NCBI GenBank assembly: GCA_018466975.1
Contig: JAENRS010000017.1
Span: 496,001-560,000, forward strand
Direction of reading: 5' to 3'
Source: Sparassis latifolia
Lineage: Eukaryota > Basidiomycota > Agaricomycetes > Polyporales > Sparassidaceae
DNA: 64,000 nt
Position numbers and translations under genes: made by a program. The stretch's first letter is position 1. The number at the start of each line of letters is the position of its first letter. Of this stretch, positions 44,981 to 56,123 are shown in pieces. The notes under the pieces were generated by a model. It ran no database searches. It was not told where the DNA came from and worked only from the letters and a program-made list of their open reading frames with translations.

Positions 44981-45730
44981 CTAGTCTATGAAGCACTGCT
45001 CAGTGATCAATGAGAGGCACTCATGGATACATAGGCAAACTCTCGCCGGATACAGGCGTTGTTTATTCTCTTCAACAACGTCCATGAACTCATGTCCCCG
45101 CCGGTCCGTGATATTCGTAACCCATCTTTCTTTAGGCGCGGTGTTACGAGTGCAGAGGGGATCCTTCGAACCAACATCTAGGGTGTCCATATCAAAGACG
45201 TGGAACGCCGCCTATAGGCCTGCGAATTATTTGTCGGTATCCACGTACGTCTTCGCCGCTAAGACAATAAGATGAATGCCATTTCTTGACTAAAGTAAGA
45301 CACCGTCTGTATCAACGGATTCGACAGGGTAAGTACATAGGTGATGGTCGAGTTAATTGCACCAGCAACTACTACAGCGGTATTGAGATCTGCAGAGGAG
45401 AGAAGTTCTTTATCAGAGTATCTTCGCACATGGGATACAACTTGCTCTCGGTTACTTCTGCGTCAGGACGCAAATTTGACTTGTGGCCACATGACGATAG
45501 TGACCGTACCAACATTGAAGATGCAAGTTCACTCACGGGCGCGGTCAATAGTGCAGCTGAGCCAGTACGACAGGAAGCGCACGGCACTGGCTTCCTCCAT
45601 TCCAAGGCAGGTCTGCAGAGGTTATCAACTTCGCCTCGACGTGACATGGAAATTGTGTGAGGAACAGTAATGGTATTAAGTTCTGGCCAGTTCAGTGGCA
45701 AGGAAATCAACCAATCGTGGCACTCCAAAC
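44981..45730 (-). CDS. Candidate multi-exon gene of unknown family
   Basis: The minus strand shows coding-like sequence in pieces. The last exon, 45211-44981, reads AAFHVFDMDTLDVGSKDPLC then APKERWVTNITDRRGHEFMD and ends at TAG. A preceding exon ending at a GT donor after 45337 reads ADLNTAVVVAGAINSTITY. Earlier frames contain SAVRFLSYWLSC or ESKLYPMCEDTL, but I could not choose one splice path. No domain is recognised. It could be an intact small gene or a relic, and the limits are approximate. Confidence 0.3.
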
Positions 45731-45883
45731 ATTCGGGTCACAGTAACCTTATTTGGATGGTGCGATCATCGGTTGAGCGCTCCCGGGCCAGCGCCAGACT
45801 TCAACAAGACTCCCAGCTCTAAGATTCACAATTCCACAAAGCCTTTGGTCACAGGCTCACAACGGATGCTCTCGTGTCCCTAA

Positions 45884-48800
45884 ATGTCTGTCTCGTTGCA
45901 GACGGTGCTCCAGTCACTCTTGCGTCCTTCAGAAGTCGTCAAGGTCGCGCTAGAGACGACTCTCGTGCCCATCAACCGAGACCCGGAGACCTCTGAATAT
46001 GTCGTTGTCAAATCGGACAGACAAGCGAAGAAGATACTCGTCGTTGTATCTCATCTCGATTCAAACAGTGGTAGTGAACAAGGATGGTGAGTGTGGTATC
46101 GTGGCTTCCTCAATGAAATTCGCGAGGCTACATATTTTCTGTGGTCTTCGCGCTGTTTTGAACGGTATAGAGTAGTATACCTCAGCCTTGCAGCTTCCAG
46201 GGATAGGAATCGTCCAGAAATGTGGAGAACCTAATGAGAAACCGTACTGCACCCCTGACATCATCATGGCTTGGTTCAAATTTGTCTCACAACTCCCTGG
46301 TAGAGCAATCGGGTGCTCAGTTACAGTAAAAACCACGGTCTGAAACATTTAATATTGGGGTGGTCTCAGAGCTCTTCGCGTATCTCGAAGTTTTGCAAGG
46401 TCCTATTGTCCTGAAGTTAGCCGAAACATTGTTCAATGACCAGGGCATTGAGAAGTTCTCTACAGACTAATGATCATATTGACTTATGTTATTCCCGTTA
46501 TTAGCGTCTTTGTATTCAAGCCCAAGACACAATTCCACTCAAACAATTCCCTTGAGTACACAATAGAGCACGTGTTTCCAGTTGTTGGTACCTTCTCCAT
46601 TTCCATGGCCCAACCTCGTCGTGGTCCCGTTGACCTTTCTGCGGGTGCAGTTCTCAATAGGCCAAGGACAGGTATGACCAATCCTTCAAATTCTCCTGGG
46701 TTATTTCTTGCTACTTCATGTATCATGCATAGATCCACTGACACATTCACATATTATTTTTAGAGTTCATGCTCACCATCAAGGCTGGGCACGATCCAAC
46801 CGTGGATCCTCTTCCCTTACTGACAGACAACATACGGGAGCTGCGCTCAGTGATTGCAGAGTGCAAACATTTGAAGGAAGCCTTCCGTATGTCTTCCTGT
46901 TGACTTCTGACCTCCATTTCCACTTCTAAAGTGTTAACGAGCCTCTCTCCATACACAGCCGCACAACCCGTATATGACGTTGCCACGACTTTCTCTTGGA
47001 TCGCACCTTATCTGCTGCAGGACAGCCAGCCACCATTGTGTACGTTTATTCTTCGCCGTGACATGCTGCCTACCGAACTTGTTCCCGCGCAAATCTAGTG
47101 TCCCCAATTCCGCCAGATCTGCGCGGTAGCTACAAGCCTGTGCACACGATCCTGTCTCCAGCAAGTGCGGGCTTCCCAGGCGACGAGGCCCTTGATATTG
47201 CGTTGATTAGAGAAGACTGGATGCGCAACAAAGTGAGAGAGGAATTAGTAGAGAAGTGCAATGAGAAAGCATCCATAAGGTGTGTCAATACAGTATTCTT
47301 CAAGAGAATCAATTGCTCTGCGGGCTCGAGCAGGGATAGATATAATTTATAAGGCATTATCTTCTCAGGATTCGGACGGGCACATTCAATGTGAATGGCA
47401 AGATGCCTTCTCAAGATCTCTCTGTGTGGGTCCAAGGAAGAATGCTTGGTGTCACGGAATTGATCCCTCCGCTCGCGGAAATTTCTCCCCTGTCGTTAGG
47501 CGAAGTAGTGAAGGACCCCATGGATGATGTATCTGGTGCGCTCTTCATATCACTCTCCCTAGGAACTACTCATAGAGGGTGATAGGCAAGGATATCAAGA
47601 ATTCTACTTCGGAAGGCCCAACCTGTACTAGAACACTGAGAGTTGAAACTTTAACAACCGCTGACTCTACGCCCTCCTCATCCACTGCCTCTGCAACCGG
47701 CACAGTGGTTCAGAATCGCCCAGAACCCGGAATAGATTCGTTAGAGGACTCAACAGACCCCGATCTCATTGTTCTGGCATTTCAGGAACTTGACCTCTCC
47801 ACGGAAGCGCTGCTCTATTCGACCAAAACCCTGCGCGAAGACGCGTGGTGCATGGCGGCTTTTGCAGGTCTCGGTGAGAAAGCCGTGCTGTATGAGAAGG
47901 TAAGGATCATTGGATGTGGTGTGGTGTACGGTTACGGAGATTTTGCCACTTTATGGGCATGCTTTTACATTTGATCCCATTGTTAAATTGTGGACTGCGG
48001 ACGGAGCTCACAATGAGGTGTTCATGAGAAGTCTGCTCCCAATTGCGGGATGCCGCTGCCACGATTTGTGTGTTATGGACTGCGGACCTGACTTCGGCAT
48101 GCACAGCTTACCTCTAGACAACTCGTTGGAATGCTGTTGGTTGTCATCGTCAAGAAGCGGCTCAAGATGTGCTTTGGTGACATCAAGACTACGTCAGTGG
48201 GTGCGGGTATAATGGGCGTAATGGTAAGCACGGTGACTCCATATGCAACTATGCACTGACGACGATTTAAGGGTAACAAAGGCGCCACGGCGATACGCTT
48301 GACGTTCACCCCGGTCGTCGCATCTCACGCCACCCGCCCAAGGCCGCCGCCGACAGTTTTGACATTTGTAAACTCACATTTAGCTGCGTTCGAGGAGATG
48401 TACGAAAGGCGCAATGCAGACTTCCACGATTTGTCAAAGCGCTTGGTTTTTGATTCAGGAATTCCTGTGGCTGGCTCACTGGACCAGGGAAGAGGGTATG
48501 TTCCCGCAACTATCCAGCTTAGCGTGTTCGAGACAGACGCTCTATTTTGGATGGTGAGTTACAGTCCTGAATAAGCTCGGGTCGACGCGCCCAACGACTC
48601 ATTGGAATGATGAATCAGGGTGGTCAGTGTCAAATTCGGCATAGCTCGGGAGCAGTCGCTCAACATGTACCACCAGATCTCAACTACAGAATTAATCTCC
48701 CTGACATTGATGTTCGGACCCTTCTTTCCTCCGATCTCGGGATTAAAGATCTGAGGGTTCTTTTGAGCTTTGATCAGGTTGGCAGACCGATTTGCGTTTC

Positions 48801-50853
48801 ATCATGGGCGCTAAGTTGGAACGCAGCTAGGGCTGGCAATGCGCACGGGAAAGGCGTTCGAGGGTTTCCATGAACACGCAATCACCCATATCCCGTATGT
48901 TGGTTCGCATGGCGCAAACCGCGTTCCACTTTTCTAATCGTCATGTGCAGGTCGTACCGCTTCACCTCGGGTGTTCCAACTGATAGTAGGGGATATGACA
49001 TGAAGTACGCGCCCAGTCTCCCAAATTAGGCATCGTTGTTCACGTTGTGCAGGCGAAAGCCTGCTTGGACGGACCGCGTACTGCACATGGCCTCATCGCC
49101 GATAACGATCAGGCAGCTTAATTATTACAGTTGCCCGCAGATCACAATGAGTGATCATAGGCCCGTATCCGCTGAGTTCGAGCTAGAAGTGTGTTATGTC
49201 TTCCGCTGGCATTACAATATTGTCCTTCAGGCTCATAGGGATTTTCTCCAACTGCAGGTTCCTGTAATCAATATGGTGACATATGAGTCATTCATCCATG
49301 GTCTATGGCGCGATGTTGCCAGTATGGAGGATTCTGACGACAACTCAGCAAGAGTGCGAGTCAGCAGTACAAGCATCGACTTCGGAAAGATTTCGTGAGC
49401 CGTTTCTCTGGATTCTTTGTATTGGATTTGTATTAATAGTACCTTCATTAGTTACAAACGCCGCATGACCAAACACGTAGATCTTGAGAACTTTGGGAAG
49501 GTATGCATTGTTTCTCCTCAAGGCGACTTCTTTGCGATCTTTTCCGACAGATACCGTGTACCTTCAGGTTTGTTTCAACAAGCACCGGAGCGGCTGTCAG
49601 TTAGTGCATTTCAGCCGTCTTGTTATTACGCTAGTACTGAGTGCTTGACGCGAATTTGTAGACCCCGAGTGGCTTGAGATTCAGTCAAAAGCTGTACGAG
49701 GTCCTTTTACCTTATCGGCCTGCAGTTGAAAATTTTATTGTTTTTGGTCTCGCAGGGATTGCTTTTGCCCTGTGAGAAGACAACTATCGCATTCTCCGTG
49801 TACGTGGACCATCGTGTAGCTTCTCGCCTCAACATGGGACCCGTCGATCTTGAGTGGACGCTCATCTTACATGTGGCGCTAGGAAAAGATCATTTTATCT
49901 CCGTTAACGGGCAATATGGTAACTGCGTGTTTGTTGCATGGTCACCCGCACTCACCGGTTCATGCTTCTAGAGCGTACCTGCTTTGCCATGACCCTTGCC
50001 CAGCTCACGCGACTGCCTAGACCCGCTCGTGCTCTCAAGACGGCGGACGAGCTGTTACCAGAAGACGCTGCCGTTGCGGCGCCCAGGGAGATTATGCGAT
50101 TAGTGAATTGGCTCATGAGCAATGCTGTTGAGGTGGTACGTAATATTGCATTGGTTTCTCATGCACCCACTAAGATGGCATAGAAATCCCAGGCTGGACT
50201 ATTCGTGGAAGCCGCAGAAGAGGCCCTTGTTGATCGCATACATGAGGTAGTGATGGATGGGTTTCCCTAGCAAGTTAAATCGCTTACGCGTGTACACAGT
50301 GCTTGGATACAGGGGCCGACCTCGACTGTGTAGAGCAATGCAAAGAATCTCGGTTTGCTTTGGCAGTCGGAGAATGTCTTCTTCAGTTGCTGGCGGCACT
50401 GCCGGAGCCGGTCGTCCCCATTGACTTGCATCCAAGATGCGTCCAAATGACTAGTAGAGATGAAGCTTTTGAGGTATGATTACTAACGGTAGCGCCGCCA
50501 AGCACTGACTGATCATCTGCGCCTCCAGCTTTTAAATGAATTCCCTAAGGAATCGGTGAACGTGTGTCGTGGTTGACTGCCCAGCGCTATTGTGTGTAAC
50601 CACTGATAAACCGATCAAAGGTCTGGATATCGATAACGGCTTTCTTGTATTTCATCGGTCAAATCTCGTCGTCCCCGACAAGGACCGAATTGCTCGGTAC
50701 GTGCACCCTTCGTACGTACGTTCATTGATTGACCGAGCTTCCTTGCCTAAAGTGGCCAAGTTCTCATCGGTGCTTCTGAAGGACGACGATACTTCGATCA
50801 TACCAGTATCGATTGTGGGCAAGCGCAATTTCCTGCGGTATTTTGTAGAATGA
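45884..50853 (+). CDS. Inositol polyphosphate 5-phosphatase with ASH-RhoGAP (OCRL/INPP5B-like)
   Basis: Exons: 45884-46086, 46505-46671, 46764-46886, 46959-47040, 47100-47279, 47369-47535, 47586-47899, 48107-48223, 48272-48553, 48619-48622, 48677-48777, 48827-48894, 48951-49004, 49053-49188, 49258-49394, 49452-49500, 49551-49599, 49662-49693, 49756-49918, 49972-50135, 50193-50246, 50300-50473, 50529-50565, 50621-50853. They sum to 3090 nt (1029 aa). An N-terminal region is followed by the 5-phosphatase domain (about 250-665): RTGTFNVNGK, VLAFQELDL, MGNKGATAIRL, FVNSHLAA, GDLNYRI, KRKPAWTDRVL, SDHRPV. An ASH-like domain and a RhoGAP-like domain (about 830-1029) come next. The RhoGAP loop reads AGLFVEAAEE without the catalytic Arg, as in OCRL. 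It should remove the 5-phosphate from PI(4,5)P2 on endosome or Golgi membranes. The exon of 4 nt, the 418-nt first intron and the last splice are uncertain. Confidence 0.88.
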
Positions 50854-51078
50854 TGCCGGGTACTGCAAGCACATTGTCAATAATCACAGTTGTATAATGA
50901 AGCACAGCAGAGCGTGACGAGCAATAATAAAAATGCAGCAGTATCGAATGTAGGACAGTTCGAAATACACAGCACTACGAGATACAGCGGGATTAGATTC
51001 GGAATTAGATTAAGAGAAGGTAAGATGTGCGTGTGTGGGAAGGATCCTGTCCTGATTACTTGCAATCTTGCTAGTAGA

Positions 51079-51452
51079 TTATTTCGGAGTTTGTCCGCTG
51101 CAATATCTCGTGAAGCTGAAAATTAAAGGTCAAACAAAGATAGACACTTACACTGGGACATAGGTACACGGTATACCTCGACGATTACAATTAGAGCAAG
51201 TCTGGCGGCCATCACACTTCAGTTTGCGGCCTAGAATAGATTCAATACGATAGACAGCTGGCAAAGTCAGGTTGCGCACCTCGGCAAAATTGACAAGCCA
51301 TAGGAGTACGACGAGGGGTTCTGGGAGTGTCGTACTCATCCTCAGAGTCGGTATGTTCGTGGGGATTCTGGCTCGTGCTCGCCTAGCATGAATGAAGATC
51401 AATTGAGACATACTGTTAGCAGCAATGCCAAAGAACGCACTTGTGCACTCAT
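51079..51452 (-). CDS. Short Zn(II)2Cys6 binuclear cluster protein
   Basis: Four exons on the minus strand (51452-51441, 51382-51280, 51230-51152, 51115-51079) give 76 residues in a closed frame. A short acidic N-terminus (HTDSEDEYDTPRTPRRTP) leads into the complete cluster MACQFCRGRKLKCDGR then QTCSNCNRRGIPCTYVP, with all six Cys in the right spacing. Full-length fungal regulators of this class have hundreds of further residues including a coiled coil and an activation domain. Here a stop follows a dozen residues later. Either further exons exist that I missed, or the gene is truncated, or it is a stand-alone DNA-binding domain. The domain call is firm and the C-terminal end is not. Confidence 0.7.
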
Positions 51453-52572
51453 TGCTGCAAGATCTCAGTGAAGGCAAAGAAAGCTAGTATGAAAGAATTA
51501 ACGAAAGATTGGATATGATGCAAAGCTTGCGATACGGACGAGCCTTTATATCAGAGCATGGGGTCCGCGTCTCCTACTTCATAGCCACTTCAGCTTTTCC
51601 GCAGTGCAGGATATCCATATTTTTCGACGTTGCTGCGCCTACAGACAGAAAACAAGATAGACCAGATAAGGCACGTACACAAGCACTCTGATGTACTGAG
51701 TCCACCTGCTGATAGGTTAGAAACCGGAGCTCCAAAGACAGCGCCAGAATCGCATCATACACCGCAGAACCCGGCATCGGCGTTAGGGACCTACAGCGCG
51801 AACACGCAGAATTAGAGACTGGAAACACAAGTGTTCACGCCGCCCGGACACGGAACTTTTGATGGAAAAGGCACAGCACCTCATCCAAAGCCTGCAGAGA
51901 ATCCAGCGCTGGATCCTTACGCGTGGCGAGAGTCAACACGAGCAGGTTTCCGCGATACGCCGACTCGGAATTGAGAGTTGCGCTACGAATAGTGTTTGGC
52001 ATCCCACAATTAGTGCCGTGGATATAAGATGAGATAAAACCGAAGTTCGGAGGACATCTCTGTCAGGTACGACGTTAGCTTCTGGATCTGCAGCTGCGCA
52101 GGAACGCGACGCGTTCACGGGAGGAACAAGCGGTGTTCTCACTGCATACAGTGATGCCCGTCGTCAAGTGCAGCCATAAAGCAGTTTGCGTAAGCCACTC
52201 ACTGAAACACCCCCATGGCGCTCGACGGGGGTACTGACCTGCCGGATCCTGACACGTATGTTGACACGCACAGAGACTGCGTCTGGTATGCTGCATTTTC
52301 GAATGACCGCATCAGTCAGCGTCCCGACACTGACAAATGCGCAAGAGGAAACATGATTTCTTGTCGGGCTCGGGGTCACAAGTGGATCGTGTGCTTTCGG
52401 ATCGAGTCATTCCAGAGATAGCGAGTCGCGCAGCCAGCACACCGAAGATCGAACAGACGCACGGGAATAAATTGCCGAGGTGTGGTACAAACATGGTGAA
52501 TAATGCAGCGCTCAAGAAACATTTGGACGCCCACAGTCGCTCACGTGGCACAGGAAAAGATCGCAGGAGGCG
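51453..52572. other. Intergenic, nothing recognised
   Basis: About 1.1 kb between the Zn(II)2Cys6 start and the stop of the arrestin-like gene. It includes the promoter of the former. No domain-bearing frame seen. Confidence 0.45.
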
Positions 52573-54401
52573 CTATGATGTTCCCCGGAACAGATTGAAT
52601 CCTGCGGCTTGTCCTGTGGAGCTAGGATATGTGTCATCGTAATCCGGAGGGGAATAGACGATCGGCCGTGGACCGCTCGAATATGCGGTCGCAATCCCCA
52701 CAAATTCGCGCTGTAGAGGCCTCTCACAGTCCTCAGCGTGTGCGAATGCGACTGCCTTGAGGGGATACAGAGCCACGGAGTACTACGGCCGAATCAGAAG
52801 CCGGCAGACATAGCTATCGCTCGTTAGGCGACACTCACCGAAAGCTTGAAATCACCAAGCTCGCAACTGGGCTTCAATGCAAGACCTGAAACGATGACGT
52901 GTTCTCGTCACAACTTCAGCGAGTTATTGAGAACGGACAGATCATGCCTAAAAGTATCTCTCCGTGAAGGGTTCGCTTAGATACACTAGCGTTTCGGCTT
53001 TCAGGTGCCCACCACAAGGCTGTCTTCACGTCCTGGACTGTAGGCTCGTACGGCACGCCACGGACACTCCTACTATTCATGTCACTGATGTTCGCTAACC
53101 CCATCGAGATGTGTCGGCGCAAACGGACGATGACGGCTTTCGGTGACGACAAAACGTCGAGGGCTTGAGAGTCCCCGGTCTCGATTGTCATCATGCATGG
53201 GATTACACTGCCCCTCGTATAACACAGCTGACGGATGTGTCCACAAAGATTGGATAGGCATGGGGGGATGACATGAGAGCACCTACAGGTTTCGCGAGCC
53301 AGAGCTGGCGGAGGTGGATCAGGAATCACATCCCTGCCTGACCTCATGTGAGGCTCACCGTGCAAGTCACTTCTACGGCGCGAGCGTTGAAAATCGACCC
53401 TCGTATCATCACCGGATTCAAGGCAAACCAGCCTTCTGGATCCCCGTCAGGTCCAATGAGCGGGCTGCGCTCGATGTACGCAATTTGACGCACCATCGAC
53501 GGCGGGTCGGGCTGTGTAATGGGCGTGTACGAGAAGACAGTCCCGAGGCTGTTCATGCATCGTGAACATCAGTGACAGGCATCCCAAATTAATTTCACGC
53601 ACTCGCTGTCCACACGAAACCTCCCGCGACGGACGCGCACGTTTAGCCTGTACTGGATGTGCACCCGCGCCATCCGCTCCGAGAACGACGGAGGGAGACG
53701 GTAAGCTTTCGACGAGCCCCCTCCCAGATTCAGGGTGACGTGCGGGGGCATGGTGAGCGAGAACGTCCACGCATGCATCCCGCGAAGTTTCCCACCTGCG
53801 GATAAGGAAGGAACTGACGCCGCAGGATTAGTAGATGGTGCGGAGTATAGATTCTGGGATAGATTAAGGAAATTGTAGACGTTAATTGTGGACTCGGTCA
53901 TCTGGCCCTGGATCTGAGAACGTCATAGTAAGTATGGACTAGAGTAAGATGAGATCGTGCGGCTACACGCTAGGAGGAAGACGTTGGAAATGCATTCGGA
54001 TGAAGCATGAGTAGGTTCACGCGTTTCATGTGTATGTGGACGTCCCACCGTGGAGAAGCACGATAACATCAAGACAGACGGACTGACTAACTGACCACAA
54101 CTGTGATAGATTTGATCGTTTCCTCCCTCTCGAGATTGAGCTCGACAGCACCTGCAATAGCCTCGTCTTCGAACAGGCTTGGGAGATGGGCAGGGGTGGG
54201 AGAGTGGCTTGGTACCTTCAGCGTCAGCCACCGCCTCTTGTTGCTGTTTGTGAGAGCATAACGATGCTCCGTGCGGGACCTTGTTCCCGTGTTGGTACCG
54301 CTGGCTCTGTTGTATCCAGATGTACCGCTGCCTGCAGCATAACCCGGTAACTCAAGATCTGTGGCGACTGGCGGGTGGGCAGATACTGACGAAACGTCCA
54401 T
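52573..54401 (-). CDS. Arrestin-like protein
   Basis: Six exons on the minus strand (54401-54096, 53913-53603, 53548-53359, 53227-52948, 52885-52839, 52782-52573) give 447 residues in a closed frame. It follows the arrestin fold. The N-terminal sandwich contains RRWLTLKVPSHSPTPAHLP, IAGAVELNLEREETIKSITV and WTFSLTMPPHVTL. The second contains VEVTCTLCYTRGSVIPCMMT, ALDVLSSPKAVIVRLRRHI and KPSCELGDFKLSYSVALYPL. The end, GPRPIVYSPPDY, is typical of fungal arrestin-like proteins of this class. Such proteins often serve as cargo adaptors, some for ubiquitin ligases. I see no clear PPxY in the part read. The fourth intron begins with GC (TTAG-GCATGA) instead of GT, and only this join restores the frame. 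The first intron is 182 nt. Confidence 0.82.
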
Positions 54402-54699
54402 GATAGGTGGGTGCTGATAGATGACTGGGCCACTGATCCCAGCTTTATATCCAGTGCAATGTGATCAGCGCAGAGGAGACTGAACCTTCCACGTAAAGAG
54501 CCGCCCTACAAGCAACGGTCCATGTGCTCGCGATGAATGACCATGTTGAAAGACCATGAGGAGCCTGACGAACTTGACCGTGCAAGGGCCCTTACCACAT
54601 GTCTGCGCGCGCGCCCTTGATGCGTGCGGCAGATTCGACAAGACGGATAACGGAATCTCTCTTTCAATGGTAGTATGGCTGCCGCAACGCTGGCATATG

Positions 54700-55166
54700 T
54701 TACGGCAGCGCAAGTTTGATAACTTGGAATGGTGATGGTGGTACACGATTTGAGGGAAGGTAAGGTGGTTTGATTACAGAGTTTGTGAGCGTGAGAAAGG
54801 CTTCCATTGGCTCCTTCAAGACTCCAGCGTCTGTCGGCCTTCCCCTTCCCACAAAACTCTTCTTCACTTCCTCCGGCAAGACTAAAGCGCGCAGTTGTTT
54901 AGTTGTTTCTCTGTTATCATGCAATTCTCTCATACTTCCCAGATTGAGCTCTAGCTTTCTGTAAAGAGGAGTCTCATCTGGGATTGAGTGGATTGATTCA
55001 GCAGAGTTGGCATACTGTATACGGGTCAAGAAGTCTTCTCAGTCCCGACGTCACTGGCCACTGGCAGGAGATAAGCAATGCCCTGTTTGATGATGGACCT
55101 TCGCAACTCCCATGACTGCAAGACCGTCCGTATAGAACCTCCGTCATCAGCGCTTGCTGCACTCAT
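54700..55166 (-). CDS. Hypothetical small protein
   Basis: Two exons (55166-55050 and 55014-54700) joined by a 35-nt GT-AG intron give 143 residues in a closed frame. It starts MSAASADDGGSIRTVLQSWE and continues with YLLPVASDYANSAESIHS and TKQLRALVLPEEVKKSFVG. It is hydrophilic, has helix-prone stretches and no signal peptide or membrane span. I do not recognise the family. The intron is short, so the model needs RNA support. Confidence 0.4.
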
Positions 55167-55627
55167 CAGGATGGGTTCGTGACAACGATAAGTATTAATT
55201 GTACTGCTCAGGAGCAAAGGACTGAATCTAACATTGTCTTGCAGTTAGCACTCTCCAATGTATGATGGTCTAACTTGAGCAGTACTGGGTACGTATGTTT
55301 CCCATCTCTTATGTGACGTTATCGGCATTGAAGTCACGCCTACAGGCATCGTCGATACTTTGAAGTAGAAAGCAGGTATCTGAGGGAAAACCAAACGCGT
55401 TCGTGGGCCTGAAGCAGGTTGCTACCATCTGTTGAGCCCCGAATATCTCGAATCGTTAGCATGCTGTATATTCCCAGAAAGTGCTCGTACTGCACTTGGG
55501 ATTATTTTCCACGAATTCACTGCATATTTAGAATATTCGTCAGCAGGTCAATCTGAATGCAGTCCCCCAATATACGACATATCACGCATAGGATTAGTGT
55601 GAGTTGCGGGCTCTCCAGTATCATCAA
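55167..55627. other. Intergenic, nothing recognised
   Basis: About 460 nt without a convincing frame or repeat. Confidence 0.5.
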
Positions 55628-56008
55628 TTATGTCTGCCTGCCAGCTGCCTTCCAAGCCTCAGATTTCGGACTCGTTTGCGACGCGCTTCCCGAAGGCTTT
55701 ATAGGAGCGTTCCATACATAACAACAGCCGCGACATGTCATGAATGATTGAGCATTACCTTTAGTATTTCCAGTCAGAGAGAGTACTTTTCCGAACTGAG
55801 AACGAGCTCTCTTATATGTCCTTGTTGGACTCATGCATGTATATTTCGCAGAAAAGAGTGAATTTCGGGAAAGGATGGATAGCAACCCTAGCGTGTATGA
55901 CCCTAACCTTGTGCTAGGTGCCTGAAGGCCGGAATCGGAGGCGTGACCAGCCGGCCCTCCGGAGCCCAGAAACTTCTGGTGATTTCTTTCTGCCTTGATT
56001 TTTGGCAC
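55628..56008 (-). CDS. Hypothetical small basic protein, divergent from CPR6
   Basis: The minus strand is open from ATG at 56008 (MPKIKAERNHQKFLGSGG) for 126 codons, and its start lies 115 bp from the divergent CPR6 start, which favours a real gene. Two internal GT-AG pairs are plausible. Removing both would join APST to SPTRTYKRARSQFGKVLSL and give an earlier stop near 55658 after FGKRVANESEI, a more protein-like ending. The product is small and basic. I do not recognise a family. Confidence 0.35.
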   Translation of the reverse strand: MPKIKAERNHQKFLGSGGPAGHASDSGLQAPSTRLGSYTLGLLSILSRNSLFSAKYTCMSPTRTYKRARSQFGKVLSLTGNTKGNAQSFMTCRGCCYVWNAPIKPSGSASQTSPKSEAWKAAGRQT

Positions 56009-56123
56009 TCGTGAGCTAAATACTCAACCGCAGCGTATGTATGCTAGCTTGGACTGGTGTGCTAGATATCTCCTAGAAACTCACTCAACGTGTCCGAAGG
56101 CATACGCGATCTAAAATCTCACG

